Below the pieces are notes generated by a model that was not told the origin of the DNA, did no database searches, and worked only from the letters and a program-made list of their open reading frames with translations. A stretch of DNA of 64,000 nt, from the NCBI RefSeq assembly GCF_041146395.1, contig NC_090989.1, positions 172,143,501 to 172,207,500 of the forward strand, given 5' to 3'. The translations under genes and the position numbers were made by a program. Shown here piece after piece: positions 1-12,718 of this stretch. This stretch comes from Eulemur rufifrons (taxonomy: Eukaryota; Chordata; Mammalia; Primates; Lemuridae). How positions within the stretch are numbered: the stretch's first letter is position 1; each line of letters starts with the position of its first letter.

Positions 1-922
1 TATTACTAGGGTGAAAATGTAAGTCACAGAACAGAGACACATGTGCATGCATATGTACATGAGTGTAAATACATCAAAAGGTGAACTGAGAAGACTTGCA
101 TCTAAATTCTGACTCTAACTGGTACTAGGAAATAACATGCTTCTAAAATGCTTAAACTACATGAAAAAACAGGATTCCTGCATCATGCATAAAAGAGGGT
201 TTTTTCTTTTAGTGAGTAAACTCTAGTTATTCTGACTGATTGCTTTGTTACTGATGATTCTGGTAGTAGGAAAAAAAAAAAACCTTTTAAATTCCATTGA
301 GATAGTAATGAACATAGAATCCTACCAATAGACAGATGGAAGTAATATAAAAACACTAACTTGTTGAATATTGATTGCTTTTTTGTTTTTATAGAAACAC
401 ATTACTGTACATTTACTTTGTAGAAGTGAGGTGGTTTATAGTGTTTCCTAAATTCTGTTAAGAAAATTTTTTAAAGAAAAAAGTGACTGTGACAGATTAA
501 AAACCAATTCACAGGCAGGCCTGGCTTGGCAAACCACTCCCTTTAAGTGGCTCCTTTCTATGTCAGGGAAAAAAAATATACACTAAATCTTCAACCCCTT
601 GGGAAATATGTCAATGTTTTCCAAAAGCAAGTAAAGAATGCCATGTCTTAAGCACTAGAAAACCTATAAGCTTTATCTTCGATCTTTGCTTTCATAGGAT
701 CTGAAGAATATCTGAACATGCAGACAGGCAGTCACTGTCACATACGGAAGTTTAACAGTAGCCAGAGGAAGTTTAAAAGTGAAAATCTTTAGATTCATTC
801 TGCAGTCATACAAAGAGCAGAGGGTGAATAATTTAATTTCTGGATATATCATTCAGTAATCCCCTTTTCCTATAGCAGTTAAGTGTATACCACCTCTGTC
901 TTTTTTTTTTTTTTTTTTTTTG

Positions 923-1190
923 GCCACACCAATGGATCATTTGTTTATTATTTACTGAATGGTATCACTATCAATAATAAAAAAGTTGTATTAATTCCCC
1001 TAAATTGATAACAGTAAATACAAGTACCAAAAATTAAACTATTTTTATTAAATTCTAACTAGATACATCCTATCATAAGTTTTGAGCCAAAGCAAAGTGT
1101 TAAAGCCAGATTAGCACCAAGAGACTTTCCTGAGGTTTTCAAGAACTGAAAAAAAATTGAAGACGGAATAAGCTTTCTCATTTTTTCTCC
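923..1190 (-). repeat. Possible 3' end of a retrotransposed transcript (minus strand)
   Basis: A run of about 22 T at 901-922 is followed by sequence whose reverse complement has AATAAA (near 945-950) about 20 bases before the poly(A), the layout of a processed 3' end inserted on the minus strand. I could not identify the source transcript and saw no target-site duplication. An L1 3' end is an alternative. Confidence 0.3.
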
Positions 1191-1310
1191 AATTTGTATT
1201 GTGAAATTTTTCAAGCATACAGAGAAGCTGAAAAAAATTGAATAGAGAACACCCATGTACTCATCTACATACTACCAGTTGGGATTGGTTTATTTCCTTT
1301 ATCACATATC
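1191..1310. repeat. Old L1-like 3' UTR fragment
   Basis: The wording 'caagcatacagagaagctg' followed by 'gagaacacccatgtactc' resembles the old L1M 3' region. A second, longer copy is at 5115-5560. Confidence 0.4.
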
Positions 1311-1654
1311 TATCCTTCTATCTAACCCTCTATGCAGGAGTCAGGACTATTTAATAATGTTATTTAACCACCCAGAGAGAGTTCTCTCAAGAATCACCAG
1401 GTCTCAATTCATAATTTTGGAACTGCTATTCTGAAAGATAAACATGATTGTCTCCTAAGTCCTTTTGCCCATCCCAGAAGGCTTGTTAATGTATCTGGCC
1501 CATGGCTATCTTTTCTCCTTATCTCTAACTAGTTGCTAACACAAAAGTGCTGAACTAATCTAAGCGAACTATTTACAATCTCCACGTGATATAAAATGCC
1601 ATTCCCAGCTGGGTCCTAATTCACTGCTTTGGCCTCACGGTAACTCCAGCAGCT

Positions 1655-1835
1655 ATGCTTACTAAGAGCTTATGATGTGCTGGGCTTTGTCCTATCTCAT
1701 ATTGCTTATCTCATATAACCCTCAAAACAGTTCTCTGAGGAAGATCTTCCTATTATGTGCAGTTTATAGGTGAACAAATGATAGCAGAGAAAGCTTTAAA
1801 ACCTGGCCCATGTCTGTCTGACTCGAGCTATTACA
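1655..1835 (-). repeat. MIR SINE
   Basis: Reverse-oriented MIR core: 'tgatgtgctgggctttgtcc', 'cttatctcatataaccctca', 'tataggtgaacaaatgatag' in the expected order, diverged. Confidence 0.75.
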
Positions 1836-4017
1836 ACCAAACAACTCAATACACTGTCCAATTTTTGTAGTGTCCTTCACTTAGCCCATGTATGTTTCTT
1901 CTAACACCTTTCACGGTTCCATTCTTTTCAATGTGTGGTTTTGGCTTCTTGATTACATTTCCTACACTTCCTTCATCCAAACTTTACTTGTTTGTTTACA
2001 GCCAACTCACATGTCACCTCCTGCATGAGAAGTGCTCAACTATTTTAAGTGAGAGTTAAATGGACCAATTTTTGCAAGGTTCATCATTATTTCCATTTGA
2101 TAAACTAAAATAACGAGTCTTTTGTAAGCAAGTCTTCAGACAACAAAGATGAGAATATGTCTCATGTTCATCATCAGAAAGGAATGACAAAACAAAAATC
2201 CACCAGATACTAAATAATCTACAAGGGATGTACGCCAACATGTTTAGGTTAGGTATTAACAAATTCACGTTTTGTTTTTCTAGCTGGTATCTCCTTTTGG
2301 TGTCCTTGAATCCTTCAGCCCAATCATCAACAGAAAGATATTCTACTAAATGATTGTTTTAATAGGTACAAATTTTCATCTACTTCCTTGTACTTTTATT
2401 TCTGGTGGGGAGGGATTTATAGTTGGAGTTAACTTAAAATGATGGTCAAACCTCTCAGAATGTCTGTAATACACGATTACTTTTGAAGTAACAGAACATA
2501 TATTTATAGAGCCTTAAAGTTTGAAAGGACTTTAAAGATATTATAGTCTATGATGTACTGGTAAACCGCCTGGGATTGTGGTGGCTGATTTGTAGTGTTT
2601 GCCAATTTCCATGGTGTAAATACTCTCACTATGACCAATGTCAAGATACCAATTGTTCAACAACCTGCTCACAAAATTCCTAAATATTTAACACCATTGT
2701 TATAGCCCAGCCCCCACAATGAAAGGATAAGGATTTTGAGAACTAGCATAACTAAGTTATTCAAAGTCACAGGAAAAAAAAGTCAGTATCTGTGCTAGAA
2801 ACAAGGTTAACTGACTCCTGGTCTAGCCTACTTACTCTCAACTCCCTACAATCACCTACTAATTGTGGAAAGATACTTTGCTCAGTCTCACAACAGAGCA
2901 CTAAAAAAATAATCTCTAGGGATTACCCATAGAGAAAAAAATAAAAACAAAAAACTCCCCAGGTGCTTCTAATGCAACCAAGGTAAAAAACGCCTGTAAT
3001 TTTCTTCCCCCATTTTATGTTGCCTATTTAGAGAATCTTACTCCATTATATTAACTTGGGGGAATGAATAAAACATACATTAATGAAAAGCACAAATTAT
3101 CATAATATTTTAAAAGGTTGTAAGATTCAAGTATATTCCATGTGTGGCCATGAATTACACCTACTGAAATATTTTCTAAACTTTTGGGCCTGCTTTTACA
3201 AAGATGAGACTGATTTGTAATTAGTGCATTGATTTTATGTGAATGAGTGCTTCTGTGTTGCTTAAGTGGCTGGTAATGATTGGTTCTCTTAACAGATTAA
3301 AAACACTTTTTCATCTATTAAGTTTCTTTATCAAACCCTTTTTTATATGTAGAAAAGAGATAACTTCCAGTTAGTTATCACAAATTCCTTATCGAGTTTA
3401 CTAAATAATCTACATCCAGTTTTGCTCTCCTTTCCCTCTGTTTCTCCTTTCTTTCCTTCCTTTCCTTCATTCAAATATGTTTTGAGCGTCTACCAAGTAC
3501 AGACTACTAAATCCAACCCAAGACACTCCTCTGCAACAGAGATGACATCTAATAAATTCTTCTAATTGTCACTCTGCAACTGAAATTCTATTCAGGACTG
3601 CATTTCTAAATTATGGTTCAATTAGTAGCTTTGTTTATAAGCCATGAATATCATTTTAATTTGCAGATCTTGTGGATACATACAAGAATCTTCTAGTCCA
3701 ATCAGTTGCACTTTGCAACTGCATAAATAATCTAGCATGTTTTAAAGAAATCTCAGGTATTATTTCCTTTTCAATTGGAATCACAGATTAAGGTCTAGGG
3801 TAGACCTTCCTATTCCCTTTCTGAATTCTTCTTAAACTTATTATAACCCTGAAATCCATCATTTCTCCTGCATTGCACTTCATCCTCAGCATGTTTCTCT
3901 TCTTCACCTTGTAGCTGATTAGCAAGGACTGCAACACTGAATTGCAAATACTACGATGTTTGAGTTATGTGAGCATTTTCTTCTTCAAAGGAATAATGTG
4001 AAGAAAATTATCTCAGT
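1836..4017. other. Intronic, no gene seen
   Basis: AT-rich DNA without a recognisable gene. A polypyrimidine tract lies at about 3428-3475, followed by weak MIR/L2-like wording ('gcgtctaccaagtacagac'). A short hAT-like tail ('ccaggtgcttctaatgcaac') is at about 2958-2985. Confidence 0.6.
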
Positions 4018-4375
4018 AGGTTCAGACTGCTATAACAAAATACCACACCCTGGGTAGCAGAGAAACAACAGAAATTTATTTCCCACCGTTCGGAGGTTGG
4101 GAAGACCACAATCAAGACACTGGCAGATTTGGTGTCTGGGGAGGGGCCACTTTCTGGATCATCGGTGGCACCTTTTGGCTTCATCCTCACATGGTAGAGG
4201 CAAAAAAGGTCCCTCTGGATATTTCGTAAGGGCACTCATCCCATTCATGAGGGCTTAGACTTCATGACCTTATCACCTCCCAATACCATCACCTTGAGGT
4301 AAGGTAGGATTTCCACCTAGGAATGGTGGAAGTGGTGGTGATGGTGGGGATTCACACCAAAACAAAATTATTTAG
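4018..4375 (-). mobile_element. MaLR solo LTR (MLT1A/MST-like), reverse orientation
   Basis: The sequence begins with the reverse complement of the typical LTR end ('gactgctataacaaaatacc', 'acaacagaaatttatttc') and continues with 'cctcacatggtagaggc', 'cactcatcccattcatgagg', 'caataccatcaccttgaggt'. This is a classic ERVL-MaLR LTR. No internal retroviral genes are present. Confidence 0.8.
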
Positions 4376-5114
4376 TGTGACTTTTTAAAATTTTTTTTCT
4401 GGTTACCTGGCTACAAATTCGAACGTAGGAAAACAATCTTTCAATGCAGTTATTTTCCAGTTGTGGAAAACTCTTGATACTCCTTGATGGAAGACCCACA
4501 TCAACCCTGTGGCTCCTAACAAAACACTGCCTCTTCAAAACTTGTGTGTTCGCTTGTCACGTGTATATTGGAACAGATGTGATCATCCAGTTCAAACACA
4601 GCTCTACCTGTGTATGTCAGGAATATATCTAGGTATATCCAGAATGCCATAATGTTCTTGGACAAACCCCCAAGGTTGTCATTCTCATGTTTTTTGTGTC
4701 CAAATGGCTTAAACTTATCCATTATTGCTTATTGTTCTTACATAAAGCTTATCAAGAAAACTAGATGCTAATTGGCTGACTTATGACAGCCTTAGATCAA
4801 TATACATTGCTTGAAAAATTCGTAGGCCTAAGCAAGTGTAAATTTTATTTTCATTCCCGAGATTTTATAAGAAGTTGATTTAGAACTGCATAAGAATAGC
4901 AAAAGAAACATACTAAATCATGAGCTCTTTTAAGTACAGGGACAGTATTTTACTCATTTATATAGATCTAGCACTTAGAACCTAGTATATACAGTAGATG
5001 TTTAATAAATAATAATAAAACCTCAGCTTTGAGATTAGGGAACAGGATGAGCAACAGGCTTGTGGTTGTACTGATGGTTACTGGTGGTTACAAAGCAATA
5101 CTTTTTTACTTTTT
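4376..5114. other. Intronic, no gene seen
   Basis: No repeat family or gene recognised. Short open frames here lack family resemblance. Confidence 0.5.
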
Positions 5115-5560
5115 GAACTATGAAAAACCTCAAATATACAGAAAAATATAGAGAAGGTGAGATAATTATATAGACTACCTATGTATACTCTACCTACATT
5201 TAACACTATTTCACATTTTGCCATATTTGCTTTCTGTTTTGGTGTGTGTGTTTCATATATATATATATATATAGATAGATAGATAGATATTTGTTATTGA
5301 ACCATTTTGCACAGTAAGTTGCCTATATCATGACACTATGCTCTCATATACTTTGGCATGCCTCTCCTATGAACAGGGACATTTTCCTACATAATCATAA
5401 TATTATTATAACACCTAAGATATTGAACACTTCCCTATTATCCTCTATTATGCAGCCTGTAGTGAAATTTCCCCAATTATCCCAAGAATGTCTTGTAGAC
5501 ACCCCCCCCAAAAGCAGTATCCATTCAAAGTTCGTATCTTGCATGGGATTCTTTGGGTCT
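5115..5560. repeat. Old L1M-like 3' UTR
   Basis: Diagnostic wording: 'cacattttgccatatttgc', 'gaaccattttgcacagtaag', 'gaacagggacattttcctac', 'ccccaattatcccaagaatg'. A microsatellite sits inside it. Confidence 0.6.
5255..5290. repeat. Microsatellite (AT)n(GATA)n
   Basis: About nine AT units followed by about four GATA units. Likely polymorphic. Confidence 0.95.
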
Positions 5561-5907
5561 ATGTCATCATATTTGATCTTTAAAGTTTACTTATTTCAAG
5601 TTTTCCATTTCCCCCATGTGTATTTAATCCATATGCCCCTGAATTGCAGCAAGTATTTTAAAACCATAACTTGAAACTGAGCTTTGTGGATTAGGTAAGA
5701 AGGATATTGTAGATGCTTCTGGTTCATCCTCCCCACCCTTTGAGTAAATAAAGGCCATTTGGTCCATCTTCCTGCAGGTTAGGCATTATTTCAAGCTTGG
5801 CATATATTAATACTTGTGACTTGGGACGTAAATCACTATAAGCATCTTTTCATGCTTCACCAACTCAGTTTAAATCCCCTGACTAAAAAGGGAGCCTGCT
5901 TTCCAGA

Positions 5908-6066
5908 ATCAGATTGGAGGAAAAGAGGAGATTTTAAATTTCTTCCTGCTCCTAAAAATGGAATGCTCGAAAGTGATATATATTGGCAATGTGAAATACT
6001 TAAGATGGGGGGGAGAATGCAGAAATTAACTTTCTAACTTAAACAACTTTAATTTTATAATTCTCC
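5908..6066. repeat. Unidentified ~155-bp repeat, copy A
   Basis: Aligns to 7789-7932 at roughly 75 percent with small gaps (shared 'atcagattggag', 'tcctaaaaatg', 'aaagtgatatat', 'gggagaat'). Family unknown to me. Confidence 0.75.
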
Positions 6067-6178
6067 ATTTTAGGATAATCACTATAATCAAAATGCATCA
6101 TACTGTGCTCCAGGTACTGGGTGGAGGAGAAAACACCGATGGGACAGAGCTTTGTTAGGGAATGTGGCAGAGAAAGTG

Positions 6179-6228
6179 AAAAAAAAAAAAAAAAAAAAAA
6201 CCAAAACCACAAACAACAACAACAACAA
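6179..6228. repeat. A-rich tract and (CAA)n microsatellite
   Basis: About 22 A, an AC-rich bridge, then repeated caa units. Confidence 0.9.
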
Positions 6229-6419
6229 TGAGAAATAAAGATAGTCAAATACCAGCACCTGAAAGAGCAGCCCTTTTCATTTTTGTTCTACCACCCACTG
6301 TTCTAGTCCCACTGAGAACACCGTTGCATTACAGGCCTTTACCAAGCTTCTCTTACCCTGCCATGGGGATATGTGGGGTGGGGGGCACTGCTGGGCCCAG
6401 TGCTCTTCAGATTTAAAGT

Positions 6420-7720
6420 ACTATTGCCACTATTATAATATTTAGCTATACTTGTACCTCTGTAAGCAATAAAACCTCAATCAGGGGTCATTCACTTCCA
6501 AGACATTAATTGGTGTAAGGCAGAGGCTACGAGGATACCACATGCTAATTCATTTCTTCCTTGGTAGCACAGTCTCAACAGAATGCCATTTCTATGACAT
6601 TAATCAGCAGCTCTTTCAACCTGCAATCATGTGATTGCCATTTGGGTAGTGAGATGTAAACAAAACTATGGTGTGGGACTTCTGGTATCCAGCCTGGCCT
6701 CCCTCCTCCTTGGTACCTGAATATTTAAATTAAACTGCATAGAACTCTTTTCCTTTATGACTAATCAAATATGAAATTAATTGGGTCAAAAATATATGGC
6801 CCGTTATATTCAAGGGCTGTAACACAGGAAGGTCTTAGGAATGCCAAGGGAAAAATAGGTTCCTCTATGGAAGAAATCAGTGTTTCCCAAATGTGACTGA
6901 AAAAGATGTTTGTCTACTCAGTCCCAGTCTAAAGCCTCATTCAAAGGCTTATTGGAATGCTGAATTGAATATACATAGCAGAGGAAGATGCAGCTGATAA
7001 TACCAACAGAGTTGCTGTGCTATCTATCCATGGTATGCGAGGGCACAGGAGAAAACACACTTCACTCAAACAAGGGTATGGTAATTTCAGGCCTCATTAG
7101 AAACACAGGGAGGTGAAATCAATTGTAAGCCAGACAGGAAAGAATCAAAATCAGTAAGAAAAGAAATTTTAATTTCAAGCTTCTAAGGAGAAACTATAAA
7201 TAATGCAAAGTCTAAAACATATCAGCAAAAATACATTATGGTATCTATCTCAAGCAAAACCACTAAACTTGAAAGTTTCTTGAAGACATTCAGTTCTGAA
7301 TATTTAAAAGCAAATGCACATATTTGCCAGAGAGGAAAATAGGTTTGGGGGCAAAATATTAAAATGAAGTCTGGGATGATACACATCAAAATATTAATGT
7401 GAACATAAATGACTCTGGGTTATTTTTCCTTTCTTCCTTTTACCTTTATGTAGTCTTTGAAATTTTTAAATTGTGCATGTATAATTTTTGTAATTAGAAA
7501 GACAAAGAGCTTTTGCAAAAAGGAAAATGTTCAAGTAGACATACAATAACACTGTATGAACATTAGACATGGAAGGCTCATCAAATCCAACTACTTCCCA
7601 AATATCCTCCACAAAACAATCTAATGACTTGCTCTTAATGCAAGAATGGTGCCTCCTAATAATCCCCATATTTGGATGCTGCTGATGGTTGAGCCCAGCA
7701 CCTGTGAGCTTGTAAACTAG
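6420..7720. other. Intronic, no gene seen
   Basis: No repeat family recognised with confidence. 6540-6670 is non-repetitive, with homeobox-like AT motifs ('gacattaatcagcag'). Confidence 0.5.
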
Positions 7721-8010
7721 AGCCGTGCTTCTCAAAGTGTCGGTCTTCAAATCAGCAGCATTAAAATGACCTGGAAACAGGTGAGGCATCAGATTGGAGA
7801 AAAACAGATTTTTAATTTCCTTCTCCTAAAAATGTCGTGCTCTAAAGTGATATATGGAAATGTAAAACAATTTTGGTGGGGAGAATATGCAAGAATTAGC
7901 TAACTTGAACAATTTCAATGTTATGATTCTCAATGTTATACTTATTAGAAATGTAGAATCTCTGGCCTGAACTCAGACCTGCTTGAATTGGGGACTTGGG
8001 GAATTACTGA
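7721..8010 (-). mobile_element. MER5A-like hAT-Charlie MITE, interrupted
   Basis: 7721-7775 ('tgcttctcaaagtgtcgg', 'cagcagcattaaaatgacct') and 7938-8010 ('attagaaatgtagaatctct') read as two halves of a MER5A-type element, split by the ~150-bp unidentified repeat copy B. Confidence 0.7.
7789..7932. repeat. Unidentified ~145-bp repeat, copy B
   Basis: Paralogue of 5908-6066. It lies inside the MER5A-like element, so it arrived after that element. Confidence 0.75.
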
Positions 8011-8204
8011 GTTAGGGAAATTATTCTACCCCTCTATTTATAACAGATGTCCCCAGAAAACTGTTGAGAGTGGTGGTATTTAAACTAAGAGGTATAGAAA
8101 TAAAATTTAATCATACAAAATTTCTATATAAACCATTTTCCTCTATAGCTACTTATAACAACAACAAAACAATAAAAACAGCTATTAGTACTGCTACTAC
8201 TACT

Positions 8205-8870
8205 ACATGAAAAGAGAGCAATTAACATTTATTGGGCCTTTACCATGCATCAGACACAGCGAGGCACATGCTTGTGGCAGTCTGACAGACTGGTGCCCTG
8301 TAATGAACCATGTCAACATTTATGTATTTCCCTAAATCTCGGCTGAATCTGTGACTTGCTTTAGTCCCTAGGAGGCTGCGCCAGTTCCAGGCCAACGCCT
8401 CGAAAAGGCCTGGCAGTCTCTGCCTTTGTTCTCTTGGAAGCTTTAGGTGCCATGTAGAAAATCTGGTTACTCTGCCGGAAAGGCCACATGCAGGGACCAT
8501 TGTGCCGAGATCTCACTACAGGAAGAGGCCCTCAAACAACATGGGGATGAGGGCTGAGTCTAGTCTGAGCCAGCCTGCCAGCTGAACGCAGTCACATGAG
8601 TGAATAGTAGAAGAACTGCCCAACGATCCCATCTCAGACTGCTGAATTATAAGATAATAAAATGGTTATTGTTTTGATCCACCAAGTTTTGGGGTAGTTT
8701 GCTACGCAGAAATAATAATCAAAATAGTGCTTTATAGTCCTTTGTCTCATTTCAAATTCACAACAAATAGACACTAATAACATCCCCTATTACAGAAGGG
8801 TTTAGCAAATTAATAAGGCCACACATCAGTAAGTGCAGGAGCTAGGGCTTCACTATAAGAGAACAATTCT
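8205..8870 (-). repeat. MIR SINE split by an MLT1 LTR
   Basis: 8205-8284 ('taacatttattgggcc', 'catcagacacagcgagg') and 8728-8870 ('cacatcagtaagtgcaggag') are the two halves of a reverse MIR, with the LTR in between. Confidence 0.7.
8285..8727 (+). mobile_element. MLT1 solo LTR (ERVL-MaLR)
   Basis: Order of MLT1 landmarks: 'tatttccctaaatctcggc', 'cgccagttccaggccaacg', and near the 3' end 'caccaagttttggggtagtt' followed by 'tgctacgcagaaataataa'. Inserted in a MIR. Confidence 0.85.
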
Positions 8871-10555
8871 GTATTTTATTCAACACACATCAGCTCAGTT
8901 TCTGATTTGAGGGCAGGACATTTCCTATTACTGGCCTCTGTCTTCTCATTGCTAAAGTAAAGAGAGGGAACCAATGCACTGAATGTCTAAGATTCTTTGC
9001 AGCTCTGAAATTCCACGACTCTGCTTAAATGAGTAGTCCATGCTTAGTGCTCATACAGGGGGCCTCCAGCACATCATATTGCACACACACGTGCACGCTG
9101 TCGAGCACAAGTGAGAAGGGCAAAAAGCACATTGCACACATCCCATCCCAACGGCGCGGGCAATCGGAAGCACAGGACCACACCACAGGCCAGGAAGGGA
9201 AGGCCCAATGCGCATGAGCACATTGTAACCATGCTGCCCTTCTAGAATGTCCTCAAACAACTCAGTCTGTCATATGGTCCTTTGAGTTTTTCAATTAAAA
9301 AAGAAATGGCACATGTAAATATTACCATCTCCTTTTCAGTCTGTTAATTTGTGTTTAGGAAAATCTTCCAACAAGAAAAACACATGGTTAATCACCTCTG
9401 AGACCCAATATGACAAAGTAGCCTAGAAAGAGAAAAAGGGGCTTTTTAAAAATTGTTATGTGGGCAATCAAACCTAATCTATTCTAATTTATTCACACGA
9501 AGGTCAATTATCCAAATGCTCTTCATTCAGCCTGCACCTGATCTTCGTGACCAGTGAACCATTCAAAGGGCAGCTGTTTCGTGTGTGCATGTTTTAATAT
9601 GAATTAGTTATCACATTTTTACATTTTCTTCTTTTTCTACTAGTTAAGCTAACATGGCCTGCTTGATGAAGTACATTTAAGTGGAGGGAAAAACACGCAG
9701 CATTCTTTGTATTCTGGGATGAAAACATATTTGCTGTGGCCTCTCTCTAGTCAATGTATATGAAAACCCCACCAGATTCGCACTATCACCATCTGTTTGA
9801 AGGAAAACACCACAACAGCTTTAAGGAATACTGATACCACCTTTAGAAAACCCCCACACGGCACAGCAGCCCACGTGCCATGCACTTCTACTGGCACTAA
9901 ACTAGCATCGACCACGAGATGAGCAACTGGACTGGAGGCCCATATGCTGGTGGGATGCAGGCAGCGAAGCTACTTCACAGGCCCATCGCTCCTTCCTCTA
10001 AAGCTATTTCATCTTCGAAATGAGCCTAAAATGCATGTCGAAGAACAACGTACATTTGTCTTTACGCTCCTCATGAAGACTTTTGCTTGTTGATTTGCTC
10101 AAGGGTGAAGTCTAAATGTGAGTCAACTTGTTTATTTATGTTAGAACGGAAGAGAAATTTACCAGGGAAGAACAAAAATATTGGAAGTACTCCACGGTAA
10201 ATGAGAGAAACGATGCCAAAGCTCTTAGCAGCAAGACTGGATCAGTCGAGAATTGTATTTGGATGCTAGGAACAAAGAAATAAATATAAGGAATTAAACA
10301 CACACAGATTTATTTTCTCACATCAAAGAAGACTGTGGTAGACAGGCCCGGGGTGGGGGGACCCGGGTGGTGGCTACCTAGAGCCAATCAGGAACTCAGA
10401 CCCTTTGACTTGTCACCTCTCTTGCGCAAGGCCAGCGTCCCAAGCTTATGGGGCTGCTTGAGCTCCAGCCACTCTAAAAGGCATTTCACGCAGCAGGGGA
10501 CAGAGGGGAGAAGGGGAAAGGGTTCCTTTCCCAGCTGCTTTAGCTTCTTAAAAAC
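8871..10555. other. Intronic, no gene or repeat recognised
   Basis: Mixed composition with scattered CpG (9040-9200, 10335-10490). Short open frames have no family resemblance. Non-repetitive and a fair candidate for conserved noncoding DNA. Confidence 0.5.
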
Positions 10556-10615
10556 AGCCCTGCCAATATATATAATCTGAACTTTTGTACCCCCATAATA
10601 AGCTGAAATAAAAAA
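10556..10615 (+). repeat. Severely truncated L1 3' end, strepsirrhine type (tentative)
   Basis: 'acttttgtacccccataata' followed by 'gctgaaataaaaaaaaa' matches the L1 3' terminus I remember from galago/lemur L1s. Only about 55 bp is present. Confidence 0.45.
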
Positions 10616-11439
10616 AAAGGAAAAAATAAACATTTACCACATTCAAAAATATATGGAAACACATTATTTTGTTATATATTTATATAATACTTTATGTAGC
10701 CTTTTCTTGGTAATTTAAAATAACTGTCAATTTTCTTTATTTTAAATAATGCTTCAGTGGACATCTTCATGAATAAAAATTTCCATCTGCATTTTCACTT
10801 TTGTTTCATATCACATTTCTAGTTGAGATTGTTGGATTTGAAGGAATGAACATTATGCCAAATGTTGCATTGATTTGAAGTAGGATAATTTTAACAGGAG
10901 ATTTAAATTGTCATTGAGGGCTCTTTTTCCATTACCAGTGGAATCTGTATACTATTAGAAAGGAGAGACACATTTTATTTTAAAAGTCACTAAAAATGAT
11001 CAAATCTCTAGAACAGTCTCCTCACAATAATTTGTTAGCATTTTAATAGGTAAAAAAACAAAAAAAAACCCCAGCCCTGCCAGAAGTCCCACGCCATGCC
11101 TTTGTTTACATATCATTGGCCAGAAAGCAGTCACGTGATTCTACCCTGCTGAAAGGGAGGTTGAAAAATCATTGAATAGATATTTTGTTGAAATTCTGCT
11201 ACTAAGGAAGAAGTAAAAAATTGATATTGGATGTTCAATAGTCTCTGCCATATACCAATTAATGTCTTGGTAGTAAATCACCCTTGACTGGGGGTCTATT
11301 ATTTCCAGTGGTAAAAGTGTAGCTAAAAATAACAACAGTGGTAATAATCCCTTAAAACTGAAGAAATTCCATGTCAAAGTTACAATTTGGTTCACATAAT
11401 AATCACATGGTAGAAACAATAAAAATGACAATAATTATT

Positions 11440-11670
11440 GATATTGACAGTAGAAATCAGTAGCAGTATTTGTTATTTGTTAAATAGCAGATTCTGTACT
11501 CAGTGCTATAATACCTTACTTTTAACCAATCTTCATATCAACTTTGTGAGGTTTTTATGAAGTCCATTTTATAGAGAAGACATTGACTTTAGAGATGAGA
11601 AGTGACTTTCCTAAACCAATGTCTTTTGCTAGAAGACAGAATGATTCCATCAAAGCCCTCCTGCTCACCC
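11440..11670 (-). repeat. MIR SINE, diverged
   Basis: Reverse MIR landmarks: 'gtactcagtgctataatacc', 'ccattttatagagaagacat', 'gagaagtgactttcctaaac'. A further short fragment ('tctcattttacagttaaggg') follows at 11703. Confidence 0.65.
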
Positions 11671-11869
11671 TGGGGTTATTATCCTGATGAAGTCATTAAT
11701 ATTCTCATTTTACAGTTAAGGGAACTAAGGTTCAAGTAACTGGAGTGCTTTAATTTCCTATAATTATAATTTCCAACCAATGGTAGAATTTTGATTGTAA
11801 AAATGGTTTTTTACCCACTAGTCCTTAATGGGTCCAGAGAAGGAGTTAGGACATCTGGCTTCCCATCCT

Positions 11870-12045
11870 GGCTCTGTACTTTAACAAAGATTTTGACTGG
11901 ATCATAAAAATAATACATACTCACTGGGAAGGAAAAATCAAAACAATACAGAAAAAAAGTAAGTAAAAAATCATCCCGAACACCACCAACTGGAGAGGAT
12001 ATAGCCATGGTAACAGTTTGGTGAGCATTCTCTGGGGTTTTTCTA
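11870..12045. repeat. Old L1-like 3' UTR fragment
   Basis: 'taatacatactcactgggaa', 'aatcatcccgaacaccacca' and 'gccatggtaacagtttgg' resemble the L1ME-type 3' UTR. Confidence 0.5.
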
Positions 12046-12718
12046 ATCAAGACATAAAGATGGGAGGGTGACGTGGAGTGAGAAAGGTTAGGTAATTGTA
12101 TAATATCTCTGAGCTACAGAGCCAGGACTCGGGTTCACTCTGCCGAAGTCCCCAGTGTTCTCTGACCCAGGACATTCATGAGTCTTACCTTTCCTGCTGC
12201 AAGACATTCTATATCCATGTAGAATTTAAAATTCCATGACAAAAGACTGCCTTTTCTTTTAATGGGTTTTAAAGAAAATGCCTTTTTGATTTTCTCTTTC
12301 GAGCACCCACATGAAGAAACATGAAATATGACCATCAACAAATTACCCACACCGTACATGAGTTTTAACAGTCTAAACAAGACTTGGGGTTTTGAACATT
12401 AAAAATGCATTGAAGCCAACTCATTTCTCATTTTCTTTTGCCAACTCCATAAATCTGCTTGAAATCTTAAGTATAGATTATGTATTTAAGTGATTCTGGC
12501 ATTCTGGCAAGTAAAAACATAAAATGTAATTAGAATTCCATATAACTACAACGGAAGAAGCACAAAGTAAGACGGCATTCTGAGAAGGAAGGGGTTTGCG
12601 CATTCATTTCAGTATTTTTTGCATCATATATTATGTATCAGGCATTGGGAAGACAGATCAATCCGAAAAAAGGACCTTCCATCTAGTACTAGTACTAATA
12701 CTTCCCTCTAGTGTCTAA
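12046..12718. other. Intronic, no gene seen
   Basis: 12390-12540 is AT-rich unique sequence. No element recognised with confidence. Confidence 0.45.

Noticed and set aside
5330..5674. 114-codon open frame
   Set aside because: Lies mainly in an old L1-like 3' UTR.
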